From NCBI GenBank assembly GCA_945883695.1, contig CAMCYK010000004.1, forward strand, positions 1-64,000: a stretch of DNA of 64,000 bases, written 5' to 3'. Both the position numbers and the translations under genes were made by a program. Below, one piece after another: positions 1-9,645 of the stretch. The DNA is from Akkermansia muciniphila. Lineage in GTDB: Bacteria > Verrucomicrobiota > Verrucomicrobiia > Verrucomicrobiales > Akkermansiaceae. How positions within the stretch are numbered: the first letter of the stretch is position 1; every line of letters begins with the position of its first letter. A model generated the notes under the pieces. It made no database searches. It saw only the letters and a list, made by a program, of their open reading frames with translations, and was not told the origin of the DNA.

Positions 1-962
1 CGTGCCGAGTCCGAGCCATCTTCGTTGATCACGGGGAAAATGTTTTCAATTTCCGTGCCGAAGAGATCTGATTGGCAAAGCGCCTGACGGGCCTTCATGA
101 AATTCGCGTTGCCCATGACCGTATTGATCTCGCCGTTGTGGGCGATGAAACGGTTGGGATGCGCGCGTGACCAGCTTGGGAACGTGTTTGTAGAGAAGCG
201 GGTGTGCATCAGCGCCAGCGCCGATTCGAAATCAGGGTCGAGGAAATCCGGGAAATACTCGGAAAGCTGACAAGGCGTCAGCATGCCCTTGTAAATCATC
301 GTACGCGCCGAAAGTCCGGTGACGTAGTGGTAGTCCGCGCCTGGGAAGTTATTCCCCTTGTTTCCATGGACGTCGCGAAACTGGTTGGGCATCTCGTTGT
401 TGCGGATCCATGTGCCCACTTGCTTGCGGATGACGTAAAGCTTGCGCTCGAAGGCCATCGGGTCGGTGATATCGTCACTTTTGCCAACGAACACCTGCTT
501 GATGACAGGCTCGTAGCGACCGGAGGTTTTTCCTAGAATCGAGCTCTTCACCGGCACGGTCCGCCAGCCGAGGAATTTCTGCCCCTGTTCGTGGATGACG
601 TGCTCGAATACCTGCATCGCCACTTGGCGGACCGCCGCGTCTGGCGAGAAGAACACGCAACCGGAGCCATACTCCCCTTCCGGCGGAAGCACGACGCCCT
701 TTGCCGCCATCTCACGGCGCAGGAATTTGTCCGGCATTTGGATGAGCATGCCCGCACCGTCACCGGTCAACGGGTCGGATCCACTTGCGCGGCGGTGATC
801 CATGTGCTCGTTCATTGTCAACGTCTTGAGCACGATATCGTGCGAACGCTTGCCCTTCAAATGAGCGATGAACCCGACACCACAGGAATCCTTCTCGCGT
901 GATGGGTGCCAGAGGCCTTGTGGTTCAGGCCAACCAAATGGGGTTTTCTGTGACGATGACAT
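1..962 (-). CDS. gltB: Glutamate synthase large subunit, N-terminal class-II glutamine amidotransferase region (truncated by window edge)
   Basis: Uninterrupted minus-strand frame from ATG at ~962 to position 1 reads MSSSQKTPFGWPEPQGLWHPSREKDSCGVGFIAHLKGKRSHD...MDHRRASGSDPLTGDGAGMLIQMP...HTRFSTNTFPSWSRAHPNRFIAHNGEINTVMGNANFMKARQ...FPVINEDGSDS, typical of GltB. The ORF track missed it because it runs off the edge. Confidence 0.93.
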   Translation of the reverse strand, partial: MSSSQKTPFGWPEPQGLWHPSREKDSCGVGFIAHLKGKRSHDIVLKTLTMNEHMDHRRASGSDPLTGDGAGMLIQMPDKFLRREMAAKGVVLPPEGEYGSGCVFFSPDAAVRQVAMQVFEHVIHEQGQKFLGWRTVPVKSSILGKTSGRYEPVIKQVFVGKSDDITDPMAFERKLYVIRKQVGTWIRNNEMPNQFRDVHGNKGNNFPGADYHYVTGLSARTMIYKGMLTPCQLSEYFPDFLDPDFESALALMHTRFSTNTFPSWSRAHPNRFIAHNGEINTVMGNANFMKARQALCQSDLFGTEIENIFPVINEDGSDSA

Positions 963-1508
963 GGAGTTGATTGAAGCAATATGGGGAGATTTTGAGCGGG
1001 TATGAAAGGCGCAATGACCTTGACTGGAGCGTATGCCCAGCATCGATCACCTGATGAGGCGATCGGGTTTTACGGTAATCTCATGGACTCAGGTGGAATC
1101 TGGGAGGGAAACGTGCTTTGCTCGTTGGTGGCTGTCAAGAGCGGGGGGGGGCATGTCACGCCTGCCTTTTGAAGGTGAAATCCTGCAATTCTGAACGAGT
1201 GAATCGGGTATTCAACCTTCTCACGTTCTTGTCGGTGGAGTTCGCCGGCGTTGCATGGCTCTGGCCCGGGTCTCAGGTCCCCAGTCTCCTACTCAATCGT
1301 GCTCACAGACGAACTCGGGAGAGAACCGCTAGGAATTTGCTCTTGGTGGGAGGCTCTTGAAACAGTCGTTGGGTCGAGCTGGCCTGCTGCTCGTAGTCTT
1401 GGCAAAGGCTTGGATGGCGGGGAAAATGGGGTGACGCTCCCTCTGGGAAATCCGCGCTTGCCGGGAATGCCGCCGTCTGGTCGATTCCCGCTTGCTCCGC
1501 AGGGAAAT

Positions 1509-1583
1509 TCCGCTGTGGTTCCGGGGTAGAGCAGCTCATTCGTAATGAGCAGGTCGTCGGTTCAAATCCGACCAGCGGCTCCA
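1509..1583 (+). tRNA. tRNA-Thr (anticodon CGU), slightly atypical 5' half
   Basis: Cloverleaf: acceptor TCCGCTG/CAGCGGC, D-arm GTTC-CGGGGTA-GAGC, anticodon arm GCTCA-TTCGTAA-TGAGC, T-arm GTCGG-TTCAAAT-CCGAC, encoded CCA. The 1-72 pair is a T/C mismatch. Confidence 0.85.
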
Positions 1584-1598
1584 CTCCGGAAACCTTGT

Positions 1599-1625
1599 AA
1601 TCCCTTGCTGTAGCAAGGGATTTTG
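1599..1625 (+). terminator. Intrinsic terminator-like hairpin downstream of tRNA-Thr
   Basis: AATCCCTTGCT-GT-AGCAAGGGATT followed by a short T run. Confidence 0.6.
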
Positions 1626-1814
1626 TGTTGGAGGGGGTTGGGTTTCGGGGCTTTCGGGTAACAGGAATGGCGGGTCGGAGGAGGGCTTGTTTCCCTTGAT
1701 TCGACGTAGATTTCTCTCGTTACCCGGTTCTGTTACCCGGATCGCATGGCTTTAATGAAGGGACTCTGCCACGACTTCGTCAACAAGGGGAAGATCATCC
1801 ATTCCTACCCGGGC

Positions 1815-1922
1815 CGTATCTGAAAGCGGCGCGGACGCCTTCCGGGCACTGGCCTCTCGGGCGGTGATCGGAGGCCCGGCTCCCTTTAGACATCACACAA
1901 CTTCGCCGCGTGCCGCAAGGCA
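1815..1922 (+). repeat. Inverted-duplication copy 1: orphan sulfatase 3' tail plus 3' end of the isomerase gene
   Basis: Matches the reverse complement of 14420-14527 with 4 mismatches in 108 bp. Plus frame encodes YLKAARTPSGHWPLGR-stop, the C-terminus of the sulfatase at 14475-15839. Confidence 0.9.
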
Positions 1923-2800
1923 AGTGCCCGGTCCGGCCAGGTGGGGATGAACTCGTGCGCGACAAAGCCTTCGTAGCCGATTTCGAGAAGCGCCCGCATG
2001 ACGGCCGGGTAGTTCACTTCCTGGTTCTCATCCAGTTCGGCCCGTCCCGGCACCCCGGCGGTGTGGACATGGGCGATATGTTCGCGATGTTGCCGCAAAC
2101 GCCGGATCACGTCGCCGTCCATGATCGCCACGTGGTAGATATCGAACAGAAGCTTGAACCGCGGGGATCCGACCTGCTTGACCAGATCGACGCAGAAGTC
2201 CACATGATCCCCGAAATAACCCGGGTGGCCCTTCATCGGGTGGGTGTCATCGCGGCTGTTCAGATGTTCCAGACACAGGGTGACCTGCTTCTCCTCGGCA
2301 TAAGCCATCACCTGCTTCCAGGCGTCGACGCAGTTCTTCGCGCCTTGCTCGTCCGAGATCCCCGGCTCGCGCAGCCCGGTAAAGGTGATGACCTTGCCGC
2401 ATCCGGCTGCGGCCGCCGCGTCGATCCCCTCGCGCAGCGCGGTGATCACGGCGGGGTGATTCGTCCGGTTGAAGGGGCCCTGGGCGAATCCGTGGCTGCT
2501 CCCCAACGAAATTTCGAGGCCGAGCTCCCGGATCATCGGATAATGTTGCCGGTCCACTCCTTCGATCGCAACCAAGCCGATCTCCTTGCAGAGCCGCGCC
2601 AGATCCGGGACCGGCATGGGTTTGAAGGTCCAGCCCATGATCGACTGCCGGATCCGGCCGTGCCGGATGCGGTAGTCCGGCTCGGCCGATGCCTGCGGCA
2701 GCTGCGCCCGTGCCTCGCCGGCCCAGCGCGCCGCTGCGAGACCCGCCGCCGTGGCGGCCGTCAGCTGCATCGCCCGCCGCCGCGTATAAGGGTGATCCAT
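1886..2800 (-). CDS. TIM-barrel sugar isomerase/epimerase (hydroxypyruvate isomerase-like), Tat-type signal
   Basis: MDHPYTRRRAMQLTAATAAGLAAARWAGEARA...RQSIMGWTFKPM...CLEHLNSRDDTHPMKGHPGYFGDHVDFCVDLVKQVGSPRFKLLFDIYHVAIMDGD...HVHTAGVPGRAELDENQEVNYPAVM. ORF track has an upstream-extended start at 3022. Confidence 0.85.
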   Translation of the reverse strand: MDHPYTRRRAMQLTAATAAGLAAARWAGEARAQLPQASAEPDYRIRHGRIRQSIMGWTFKPMPVPDLARLCKEIGLVAIEGVDRQHYPMIRELGLEISLGSSHGFAQGPFNRTNHPAVITALREGIDAAAAAGCGKVITFTGLREPGISDEQGAKNCVDAWKQVMAYAEEKQVTLCLEHLNSRDDTHPMKGHPGYFGDHVDFCVDLVKQVGSPRFKLLFDIYHVAIMDGDVIRRLRQHREHIAHVHTAGVPGRAELDENQEVNYPAVMRALLEIGYEGFVAHEFIPTWPDRALALRHAAKLCDV

Positions 2801-2859
2801 CGTTTCTGGTGCATTCACGCCTGGCAGCATCCGGCAACCGTCACCCGGGTCAACCTCAT

Positions 2860-4377
2860 TCAACGGCCGTCGCCGGTGTAGATGATCTTGCCGTCTTTCG
2901 GTGCCTGCGGCCACGGCGTGGTGCCGGGTTCCCAGGTCTGCGGCTGCGTCGCGCGAACGGCTTTCACATGGTCTTTGATCCAGCCGGCCGCGCTGGCATT
3001 CTCGTCGCGGCCATAGACCCACGGCAGCGCGGGGTCCATGAGCACCGGCAGGTCGCCGAGCGGCGGGCGCCCGGCGGCCAGTTGCTTCAATCGCGCTTCC
3101 ATTTTTGCGACGACCTGCGGGTGCCGCTCCGCGATATCGGTCGTCTCGCCGGGGTCGGCGGCGAGGTTGTAGAGTTCCTTGCCGACCAGCTTGAAATCGC
3201 CCTGCCGGAGCGTGGGCAGGCGGACGCTGCCCGCCACTTCGATGACCAGTTCGGTGCGCGGACCGGCTTGGTTCTGAAAGATCACCGCGTTCATGTCCAT
3301 GCCGTCGAGCGGGAGTTCTTGCTCCAGCGATCCCCCGGCGAGCGTGACGAGCGTGGGGTAGAAGTCGGCGACGCTGATCAGCGCGTCACGGGTGGTGCCG
3401 GCTTCAAGCTTGCCCGGCCAGCGCAGGATACAAGGCACGCGGATGCCACCTTCCCAGGTGGTGTTCTTGTTGCCGCGCCACGGGCGGTTGACCTCCGGGG
3501 TCAGGCCGCCGTTGTCGTTGGAGAAAATGACGAGAGTGTTGTCCGCGAGACCCTGCTGCTCCAAGCTGCCGAGGATGCGGCCCACGGCTTCGTCGAGGCA
3601 TTTGAGGGCGGCGGAGCGTTTGTCGAGCGTGGCGCGGTGGCGCGGGATTTCCTCCAGCGGGCCGTGGATGGCGTTGAAAGCGATGTAATGGAAGAAGGGC
3701 TTGCCCTTCGGTTGCACGGCGAGCAGGCGCACGGCTTCGTTGGCGATCAGGTCCGTGCTGTATCCCTGTTCGAAGAGAGGTTGCTGGTTGCGGTGCCAGT
3801 CATACACGGCGAAGACGGCGGGCGCGTTGTGCGGGATGCAGTAGTTGTTGTAGTCGATGCCCCATCCGTAAAAGCCGTACTGGTGGTCGAAGCCCCGGCT
3901 CATGGGCAGATGCTCGGGCAGCCATTCGCCGAGGTGCCACTTGCCCATGATCGCCGTGGAGTAACCGGCCTGCTTGAGCGCCTCCGCCAGCGTGCGCTCC
4001 TTCGGGTCGAGCCCCATGACACGACGCGTCGGCGTGCCATCGGGCAGACGGGCCAGCTTCATGCCGAGCAGCTCCAGGTAGTCCGGCTTGCCGAAATCCT
4101 CCGAACGCCAGTCCATCCACTGCCGGAAGGGATAGCGCCCGGTGAGCAGCGCCGCGCGCGTGGTGGCGCAGACCGGCGTCGCGTAAAACCGGGTGAGCCG
4201 CGTGCCCTGCGCGGCGAGCCGGTCAATGTTCGGCGTCAGCCCGGCGGTGCCGCCATTGAACCCGAAGTCCGCCCAGCCGAGATCGTCGGAAAGTATGAAG
4301 ACGATGTTCGGGCGCGGCGCGGCGGCCGATGCCGCACACGAAAGACAGGATAGGACGAGGTGGAAAAGTCGGTTCAC
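2860..4377 (-). CDS. Secreted sulfatase (arylsulfatase A-like) with variant FGly motif CATTR
   Basis: APRPNIVFILSDDLGWADFGFNGG...YATPVCATTRAALLTGRYPF...GKWHLGEW; N-terminal signal peptide. Confidence 0.9.
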   Translation of the reverse strand: MNRLFHLVLSCLSCAASAAAPRPNIVFILSDDLGWADFGFNGGTAGLTPNIDRLAAQGTRLTRFYATPVCATTRAALLTGRYPFRQWMDWRSEDFGKPDYLELLGMKLARLPDGTPTRRVMGLDPKERTLAEALKQAGYSTAIMGKWHLGEWLPEHLPMSRGFDHQYGFYGWGIDYNNYCIPHNAPAVFAVYDWHRNQQPLFEQGYSTDLIANEAVRLLAVQPKGKPFFHYIAFNAIHGPLEEIPRHRATLDKRSAALKCLDEAVGRILGSLEQQGLADNTLVIFSNDNGGLTPEVNRPWRGNKNTTWEGGIRVPCILRWPGKLEAGTTRDALISVADFYPTLVTLAGGSLEQELPLDGMDMNAVIFQNQAGPRTELVIEVAGSVRLPTLRQGDFKLVGKELYNLAADPGETTDIAERHPQVVAKMEARLKQLAAGRPPLGDLPVLMDPALPWVYGRDENASAAGWIKDHVKAVRATQPQTWEPGTTPWPQAPKDGKIIYTGDGR

Positions 4378-4484
4378 AGTCAGTTCGTTTCGTTCGTTGG
4401 ATTGCCAAGATCATCTCTACCCCGGGGATGGGCAAACATTTCGACTGATGGTCAATGGAGTAAGAGGCCGCGGCGGGAGAAATC

Positions 4485-7400
4485 CTAGATTTCATGTTGA
4501 GAGAGCCAGCGGAATGAAGTGGTGTTGAAGCGGCGGCCGAACGCTTTGTTGGCCGGCGAAAGAGTGGCGTCGGCAGGCGTCGCGGCCCGCTCGGAAGGGA
4601 GGTTGGCCGGATCGACGTAGTCCGGCATGCGCTGGACCACCGCCTCGCACCAGGCCCTCGCCAGCACCAACCTGCCGTCGGGTGCGAGAGCTTCGCCATA
4701 GCCGCGGACGCGGAAGGTGTCGGAGCGGGCCGCGATCACCGGGCCGATGGCCTGGAGGACATCGGCCTGGGTGATCCAGCCGGGAAGCCCGGTCGAGCGA
4801 TAGCCTTGCTGCGGCTGGAGCGCGCGCTCGGTGATGATCAAGCGGTCCGCGTAGATGCTGGCCATCGCGCCGGCGTTCAAATCCTTTGATTCGGCCGCCC
4901 ATACCGGGTGGCGGTCTTCGGTCTGGCCGCCGTAGGTGGAACCGCGGGAGCCGTTCGGCTGGGTGCCCCAAAGGTCGGCCATCGGGGCGTTGCCTTTGCC
5001 CGGCTTCAGCACCAGCGTGTCACGGTCAATATCCAGATTGGTGAATGCCGATTTGGTGCCGTCGGGGGAGATGTTGGCCCCGGCGTTGTCGAGGGCACTC
5101 TGCAGGGCGCCGCTGGAGGAGAGCGGGGTGTTGGGGTCGCGGCGGATGGTCAGATCGATCAGGGCGCGGTTGACAAAGTGCGAGAGCGACACGAAGGGAC
5201 CGCGCAGCCGCACCTGGCGGACCATCTCCTCGGCCACCGCGTCGATCTGATCGTTGGACAAGCGGCGGAAGCCGGAGAACGAGTCGTCGCCGGTGCCGGT
5301 CGGTTGGCTCAGGCCACCACCGGGTTGCTCGAGGCTGCGCGGGAACAGCGCGTCGCCGCTGTCACCGGCCGCGCCGTCGGCGGGGTGCCGGAGGAAGCGG
5401 TTGCCGGCCAGCAGCGCCTTCCACGCGTTCTTGTTGGTGGAGTTGATGTTGAACGCGCCGTCGACCAGCAGGTGGCTGGAGGCCTTCGAGGGATCGGCCA
5501 GTTGTTCCGTGGCCGATGCGTTCCTGACGGTGATGTTTCGATTCAAGGTCCGGCCGTCGTCGACCGTGGAAAAGAAGTAGGTGTCCCACAGCGCGGCATT
5601 GAGCAGATAAGACATGTCGTAGTAGGTCACCGGGGTCTTGGTGGATGACACCGACTCACCGCCATTGACGCCCGTGACGATATAGTTTTCCCGCCGCTGG
5701 ATGGTCTGCTTCCGCTTTACGAAGGGGGTCGCGTAGGAGTTCCCGACGGCATTGCCCGGCTGATGGGAAACGGTGAACAATTCGTCGTCCGCGGACAGGT
5801 CGGCATGCTGGAGCTGGGCCAGCGAGACGAAGGTTTCAGGGAAGGAGAAGAGCACGGTTTTCTTGACGCCTCCGATGGCGTCGCGGCCCCACGAGAGGGG
5901 GGTGATCGCGAGGTTTCGGGTGAAGGCGCTGCCGGTATCGCCGCCGGGTGCCAGGAAGGGCAGCGAGGCGAGGCTGTCGCTGCTTTCCATGAAGAAGGGG
6001 GGCGGGTTGTAGGAGGTGATGAGCTTGCCGAAGCGGACCGCCTGGAGATTGAAATCCATGAATGTCCGCACGGTGGAACTCCGGGTGCCCATGAGGTCGG
6101 ACGAGGGAAGCAAGGTGTCGTAGCGCATCCCCGGCTGGCTGATCTGGAAACTGAACGAGAAGCGCGTGAGTCCGACCTTGACCGCCGCGGTGCTGTTGGC
6201 CGGCCGCACGACTTGATTCGCCACGGTGAAGGCCTGGGCTTCGCCGGGCGCGAGTTCCCCTCTGGGGATGACGAAACTCGCGTTGTTGAAGACCGCGGGT
6301 TGGCCCTTGTTGCTGAAGTAGGCGGCGGTGCCCGCTGCTCCCGCGACCCGGCTGGATTGATTGTTGGTTTGCGGCGTCTCGTCGAGCATCGTGAGTTCGA
6401 GATCCGAGGTCCAGGCCAAGGGGAAGGGATAGGGGTTGGCCAGCGCCACGGCGATCTTGCCGCAGGGGTGGATCTGGTACTGGGAATCATCCATCTTCAC
6501 CAGCTTGACACCCATCAGGAGGCGCAGGTCGATGATGATCGGAGCGATCGTGATATCAATGGCGGAAGAGGAGGCGGCTTTCACGGTCAGCTTGCCGTCG
6601 GCGGCGGTCTTCTTCGCCTGGCTGTGGAAGGCCGCGACACGATCCCATTTCGGCCCCTTCAACAAGCGGCTGCTGTGGGGAACGGGAATCGTGGTCGGGA
6701 CGAGGTTCACGTTGAGCGCCGGGGCGTTGGGAAAGCTCGAAGTCGGCCTGGACGGCAAGCCCTTGGCGAAAGTGGCAGTCAGGTCGATCCGCAGGCCGCC
6801 TTGCAGGTTGTCCGCCAGGACCCCGAAGCCGTCGGTGGTCGCGGCGTGGAAAATCGACTGGGGGAAGGCGGAATTCGCGGGGTCGAGCGTCGGCGAGAGC
6901 AGCTCGCCCTGGCGCAGGGTGACCACCCGTTCGAGCAGCGCGAGATTTCCGCTGTCCGGGGTCGGATAGGCCTCCATCCCCTCCACCACTTCCCAGCCGG
7001 AACGCGGCGCGACGAGGTCGGGATACGTGGCGGCCTGGCCGGCGGCGGCGTCGGACGGGGTGCGGTTGAATTTCGCCTTCACGCCTTCGTCGCCGATCCA
7101 CCAGGCGTAGCGGCCCGGGGCGGCGGTGGCGGCGGGGCCGTTCGCGGCGATCTCCACCAGCGGGACCGCCACGTAATTGTCCGCGGCGGCGGACGAGGAG
7201 TCGCCGACGCTGCCGGGACCGACCATCAGCACCGTGCTTTCCGGATCGGCGACCGAGCCGTCGGCGGACACGCTGAAGGCGCTGGCGGCCGGGGTGAACT
7301 GCGGGGTCGCGCCCAGCTCGTTGCCGCTGACCAGCCATTGCAGGTGGGTGGGCGACGGGGTCTTCGTGTAGATATCAATTCCGGGATTGATGAGATTGCT

Positions 7401-7787
7401 GTTGCGCCAGACCCCTGTCCAGTAGCGGGTGCCAGGCTGCACGGCGGTCAGTCCCTTGTGGGTGCTGTTGACCGTCGTGTTGTTCAGCGGGGCCGCACCC
7501 GGCGCGAGCTCGTCGCCGGCGGCGCTGCCCGCGAGGTTGGCCGTGCCGGTGGTCCGCTGGTCGGGACCGGCGAAGGTCTGGAGTTCGCCGATCGCCAGCG
7601 CCAGCGCGAGCCGGGCATTCGCCCGCGCGGTCGCCATGGCGTCACTCCGGCTGGACGAGCGCAGGGAAATCGACGACAAAGTCATGAGGCCGACCGCGAT
7701 GACGGTCAGCAGCACCATCAGCGAAAGCGTGATGACCAGAGCGAAGCCGGACAGCGATGACGCCCGGCGGGTCTTTGGGGTTTTCAT
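4485..7787 (-). CDS. Verru_Chthon cassette protein A-like (N-terminal methylation/prepilin-like segment)
   Basis: MKTPKTRRASSLSGFALVITLSLMVLLTVIAVGLMTLSSISLRSSSRSDAMATARANARLALALAIGELQTFAGPDQRTTG...; ORF track extends the start to a TTG at 7859. Confidence 0.75.
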   Translation of the reverse strand: MKTPKTRRASSLSGFALVITLSLMVLLTVIAVGLMTLSSISLRSSSRSDAMATARANARLALALAIGELQTFAGPDQRTTGTANLAGSAAGDELAPGAAPLNNTTVNSTHKGLTAVQPGTRYWTGVWRNSNLINPGIDIYTKTPSPTHLQWLVSGNELGATPQFTPAASAFSVSADGSVADPESTVLMVGPGSVGDSSSAAADNYVAVPLVEIAANGPAATAAPGRYAWWIGDEGVKAKFNRTPSDAAAGQAATYPDLVAPRSGWEVVEGMEAYPTPDSGNLALLERVVTLRQGELLSPTLDPANSAFPQSIFHAATTDGFGVLADNLQGGLRIDLTATFAKGLPSRPTSSFPNAPALNVNLVPTTIPVPHSSRLLKGPKWDRVAAFHSQAKKTAADGKLTVKAASSSAIDITIAPIIIDLRLLMGVKLVKMDDSQYQIHPCGKIAVALANPYPFPLAWTSDLELTMLDETPQTNNQSSRVAGAAGTAAYFSNKGQPAVFNNASFVIPRGELAPGEAQAFTVANQVVRPANSTAAVKVGLTRFSFSFQISQPGMRYDTLLPSSDLMGTRSSTVRTFMDFNLQAVRFGKLITSYNPPPFFMESSDSLASLPFLAPGGDTGSAFTRNLAITPLSWGRDAIGGVKKTVLFSFPETFVSLAQLQHADLSADDELFTVSHQPGNAVGNSYATPFVKRKQTIQRRENYIVTGVNGGESVSSTKTPVTYYDMSYLLNAALWDTYFFSTVDDGRTLNRNITVRNASATEQLADPSKASSHLLVDGAFNINSTNKNAWKALLAGNRFLRHPADGAAGDSGDALFPRSLEQPGGGLSQPTGTGDDSFSGFRRLSNDQIDAVAEEMVRQVRLRGPFVSLSHFVNRALIDLTIRRDPNTPLSSSGALQSALDNAGANISPDGTKSAFTNLDIDRDTLVLKPGKGNAPMADLWGTQPNGSRGSTYGGQTEDRHPVWAAESKDLNAGAMASIYADRLIITERALQPQQGYRSTGLPGWITQADVLQAIGPVIAARSDTFRVRGYGEALAPDGRLVLARAWCEAVVQRMPDYVDPANLPSERAATPADATLSPANKAFGRRFNTTSFRWLSQHEI

Positions 7788-7911
7788 GGGCTTTGGGCTT
7801 GGTTTGCTTCGCCCCGGCGTTCTGGGTTGCCGGAGTTGGATTTTGGCGGCAAGCATCAAGCATCGCCGAGTTTGGTTATCGTCATGGTGGCTTTCCTCCG
7901 CGGGAGGGAAA

Positions 7912-7938
7912 GAGGAGATTGAATTACACTGGTAAGTC
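7912..7938 (-). promoter_or_regulatory. Shared upstream element, copy A (sense: GACTTACCAGTGTAATTCAATCTCCTC)
   Basis: Aligns with elements upstream of the DUF1549/1553 gene and the LamG/TSP3 gene. Confidence 0.5.
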
Positions 7939-8048
7939 GATTGGTGGGATTGCGGGTCGAAAGCGGTGACTCATCCGGTTTCCATGGGATCCCGACGAAC
8001 TGCCGGAGACGAAACCCCTTTGGGGTTTGGATCCGTCCGGGTCATTTT

Positions 8049-8079
8049 CCCAGGGTAGGTGCTCCGCACCAACCCTGGG
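8049..8079. repeat. Palindromic (REP-like) hairpin element
   Basis: CCCAGGGT-A-GGTGC-TCC-GCACC-A-ACCCTGGG: 8-bp plus 5-bp stems with a symmetric A/A internal loop, noncoding. Confidence 0.7.
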
Positions 8080-8229
8080 CTGTGGGATGGATCCCCGTTG
8101 GGGAATCAGAAATCCGCTTCGGACCATCCCGAACGCGGATCATGTCCCTTCATCCTAAACGGGAAGATGAGGAACCACGGAACACACCGAATACGCGGAG
8201 GAAAGGCCGAAAAGGGGCGGCTCCGGCCG

Positions 8230-9645
8230 TCAGGCGATCAGATCCTTCCACACGTTGCCGTGGACATCGGTGAGGCGGAGGTCGCGGCCGCTCCAGCGGA
8301 AGGTGAGCTGTTCGTGGTCGATGCCCAGCTGGTGCAGGACGGTGGCCCACAGATCGTAGACCGTGGCCACGTCGCGGACGGCCCGGTATCCGAGCTCGTC
8401 GGTCTCGCCATGCGTGACCCCGCCCTTGATGCCGCCGCCGGCGAGCCACATGCTGAAACCTTGCGGGTTGTGGTCGCGGCCGTTGGAACCTTGCGAGAAC
8501 GGGGTGCGGCCGAATTCCCCGGTGAAGACCAGCAGGGTTTCATCGAGCAGCCCGCGCGCCTTGAGATCGGCGATGAGGCCGGCGATCGGCCCGTCCACCT
8601 GTTCCGCCATGGCGCCGTGGCCCTTGTGAAGTTCGCCATGCTGGTCCCACGGGTTGCCACCGTTGCCGCCGCCGATGCCCTGGTTGCAGCATGACAACTC
8701 GACAAAGCGCACGCCGCGCTCGACCAGGCGGCGCGCCATCAGGCACTGGCGCGCGTATTCGGCCTGGTGTTCGTTGGTACTATCCACGCCGTAGAGCTTT
8801 CTGGTGGCCTCGCTCTCGGACGAAATGTCAGTCAGTTCGGGCACCGCTGCTTGCATCAGGAAGGCGGTTTCCGCATTCGCGACCGACGCCATCACCGCGT
8901 CCTTGGCGGCGACGCGATCGGCAAAGCCGCGGTCGAGTTTGCCGATGAGGTCGAGCGAGCGGCGCTGCTCGGCTTTGAGCATCGCCGGCGAGATGTCGGG
9001 AACGGCCTGGTTGTCCGACAGGTTGAAGATCGAGCCCTGGTGGGTCGCGGGGAGAAAGGCGTTGCCGAAGATGCTCACGCCGCCGTGCGGGATCTCGGCC
9101 CGCTTTGACCGGAGCACGATGTAGCTGGGCAGGTTCGGGTTGAGCGTGCCGCAGCCGTGGCTCACCCAGGCGCCGGCGCTCGGGTAGCCGAGAAAGGGGA
9201 AGCCGGTGTGCATGAAAAAGTTTCCCTGCGCGTGCTCGCTGAACTTCGCCGTCATCGAGCGGATGATCGCGAGGTCGTCGGCCCGCGCGGCGATCTTGGG
9301 AAACATGTTCGTCATTTCGATGCCCGACTGGCCGTATTTCCCGATCTCCCACGGCGTCGCCATGATGTTCCCGTTGTTGTCGAACTGGGTGCGCTCCAGC
9401 GCGACGGGCATCGGTTGGCCGTGGCGTTGCTTGAGCAGCGGCTTGGGGTCGAAGGAGTCCACATGCGAGACGCCGCCCGACATGTAGAGAAAGATCACCG
9501 ACTTGGCGCGTGGCTTGTGGTGCAACCGTGGTGGTGCCGACGACACGGTTCCGGCGGCATTGACCAAGCCCGAGAGAGCGAAGGCGCTGACTCCGCGGGA
9601 AGTGAGCTTGAGGAATTCCCGGCGGCTGTGTTGGTTAATGGACAT
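8230..9645 (-). CDS. DUF1501 domain-containing protein, Tat-type signal
   Basis: [32 protein letters not shown]...[33 protein letters not shown]...[44 protein letters not shown]. Confidence 0.92.
   Translation of the reverse strand: MSINQHSRREFLKLTSRGVSAFALSGLVNAAGTVSSAPPRLHHKPRAKSVIFLYMSGGVSHVDSFDPKPLLKQRHGQPMPVALERTQFDNNGNIMATPWEIGKYGQSGIEMTNMFPKIAARADDLAIIRSMTAKFSEHAQGNFFMHTGFPFLGYPSAGAWVSHGCGTLNPNLPSYIVLRSKRAEIPHGGVSIFGNAFLPATHQGSIFNLSDNQAVPDISPAMLKAEQRRSLDLIGKLDRGFADRVAAKDAVMASVANAETAFLMQAAVPELTDISSESEATRKLYGVDSTNEHQAEYARQCLMARRLVERGVRFVELSCCNQGIGGGNGGNPWDQHGELHKGHGAMAEQVDGPIAGLIADLKARGLLDETLLVFTGEFGRTPFSQGSNGRDHNPQGFSMWLAGGGIKGGVTHGETDELGYRAVRDVATVYDLWATVLHQLGIDHEQLTFRWSGRDLRLTDVHGNVWKDLIA

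Noticed and set aside
1143-1151. G9 homopolymer as a phase-variation tract
   Set aside because: Lies in DNA with no supported gene or promoter, so no functional reading is justified.
1303-1584. 93-aa ORF starting MEPLVGFEPTTCSLRMSC
   Set aside because: Antisense translation of the tRNA-Thr gene; a familiar spurious-ORF signature.
5763-7760. 665-aa plus-strand ORF (and similar at 10937-12970, 61202-63388, 2689-4353)
   Set aside because: Opposite-strand shadows of Verru_Chthon A, DUF1549/1553, glgB and sulfatase genes.
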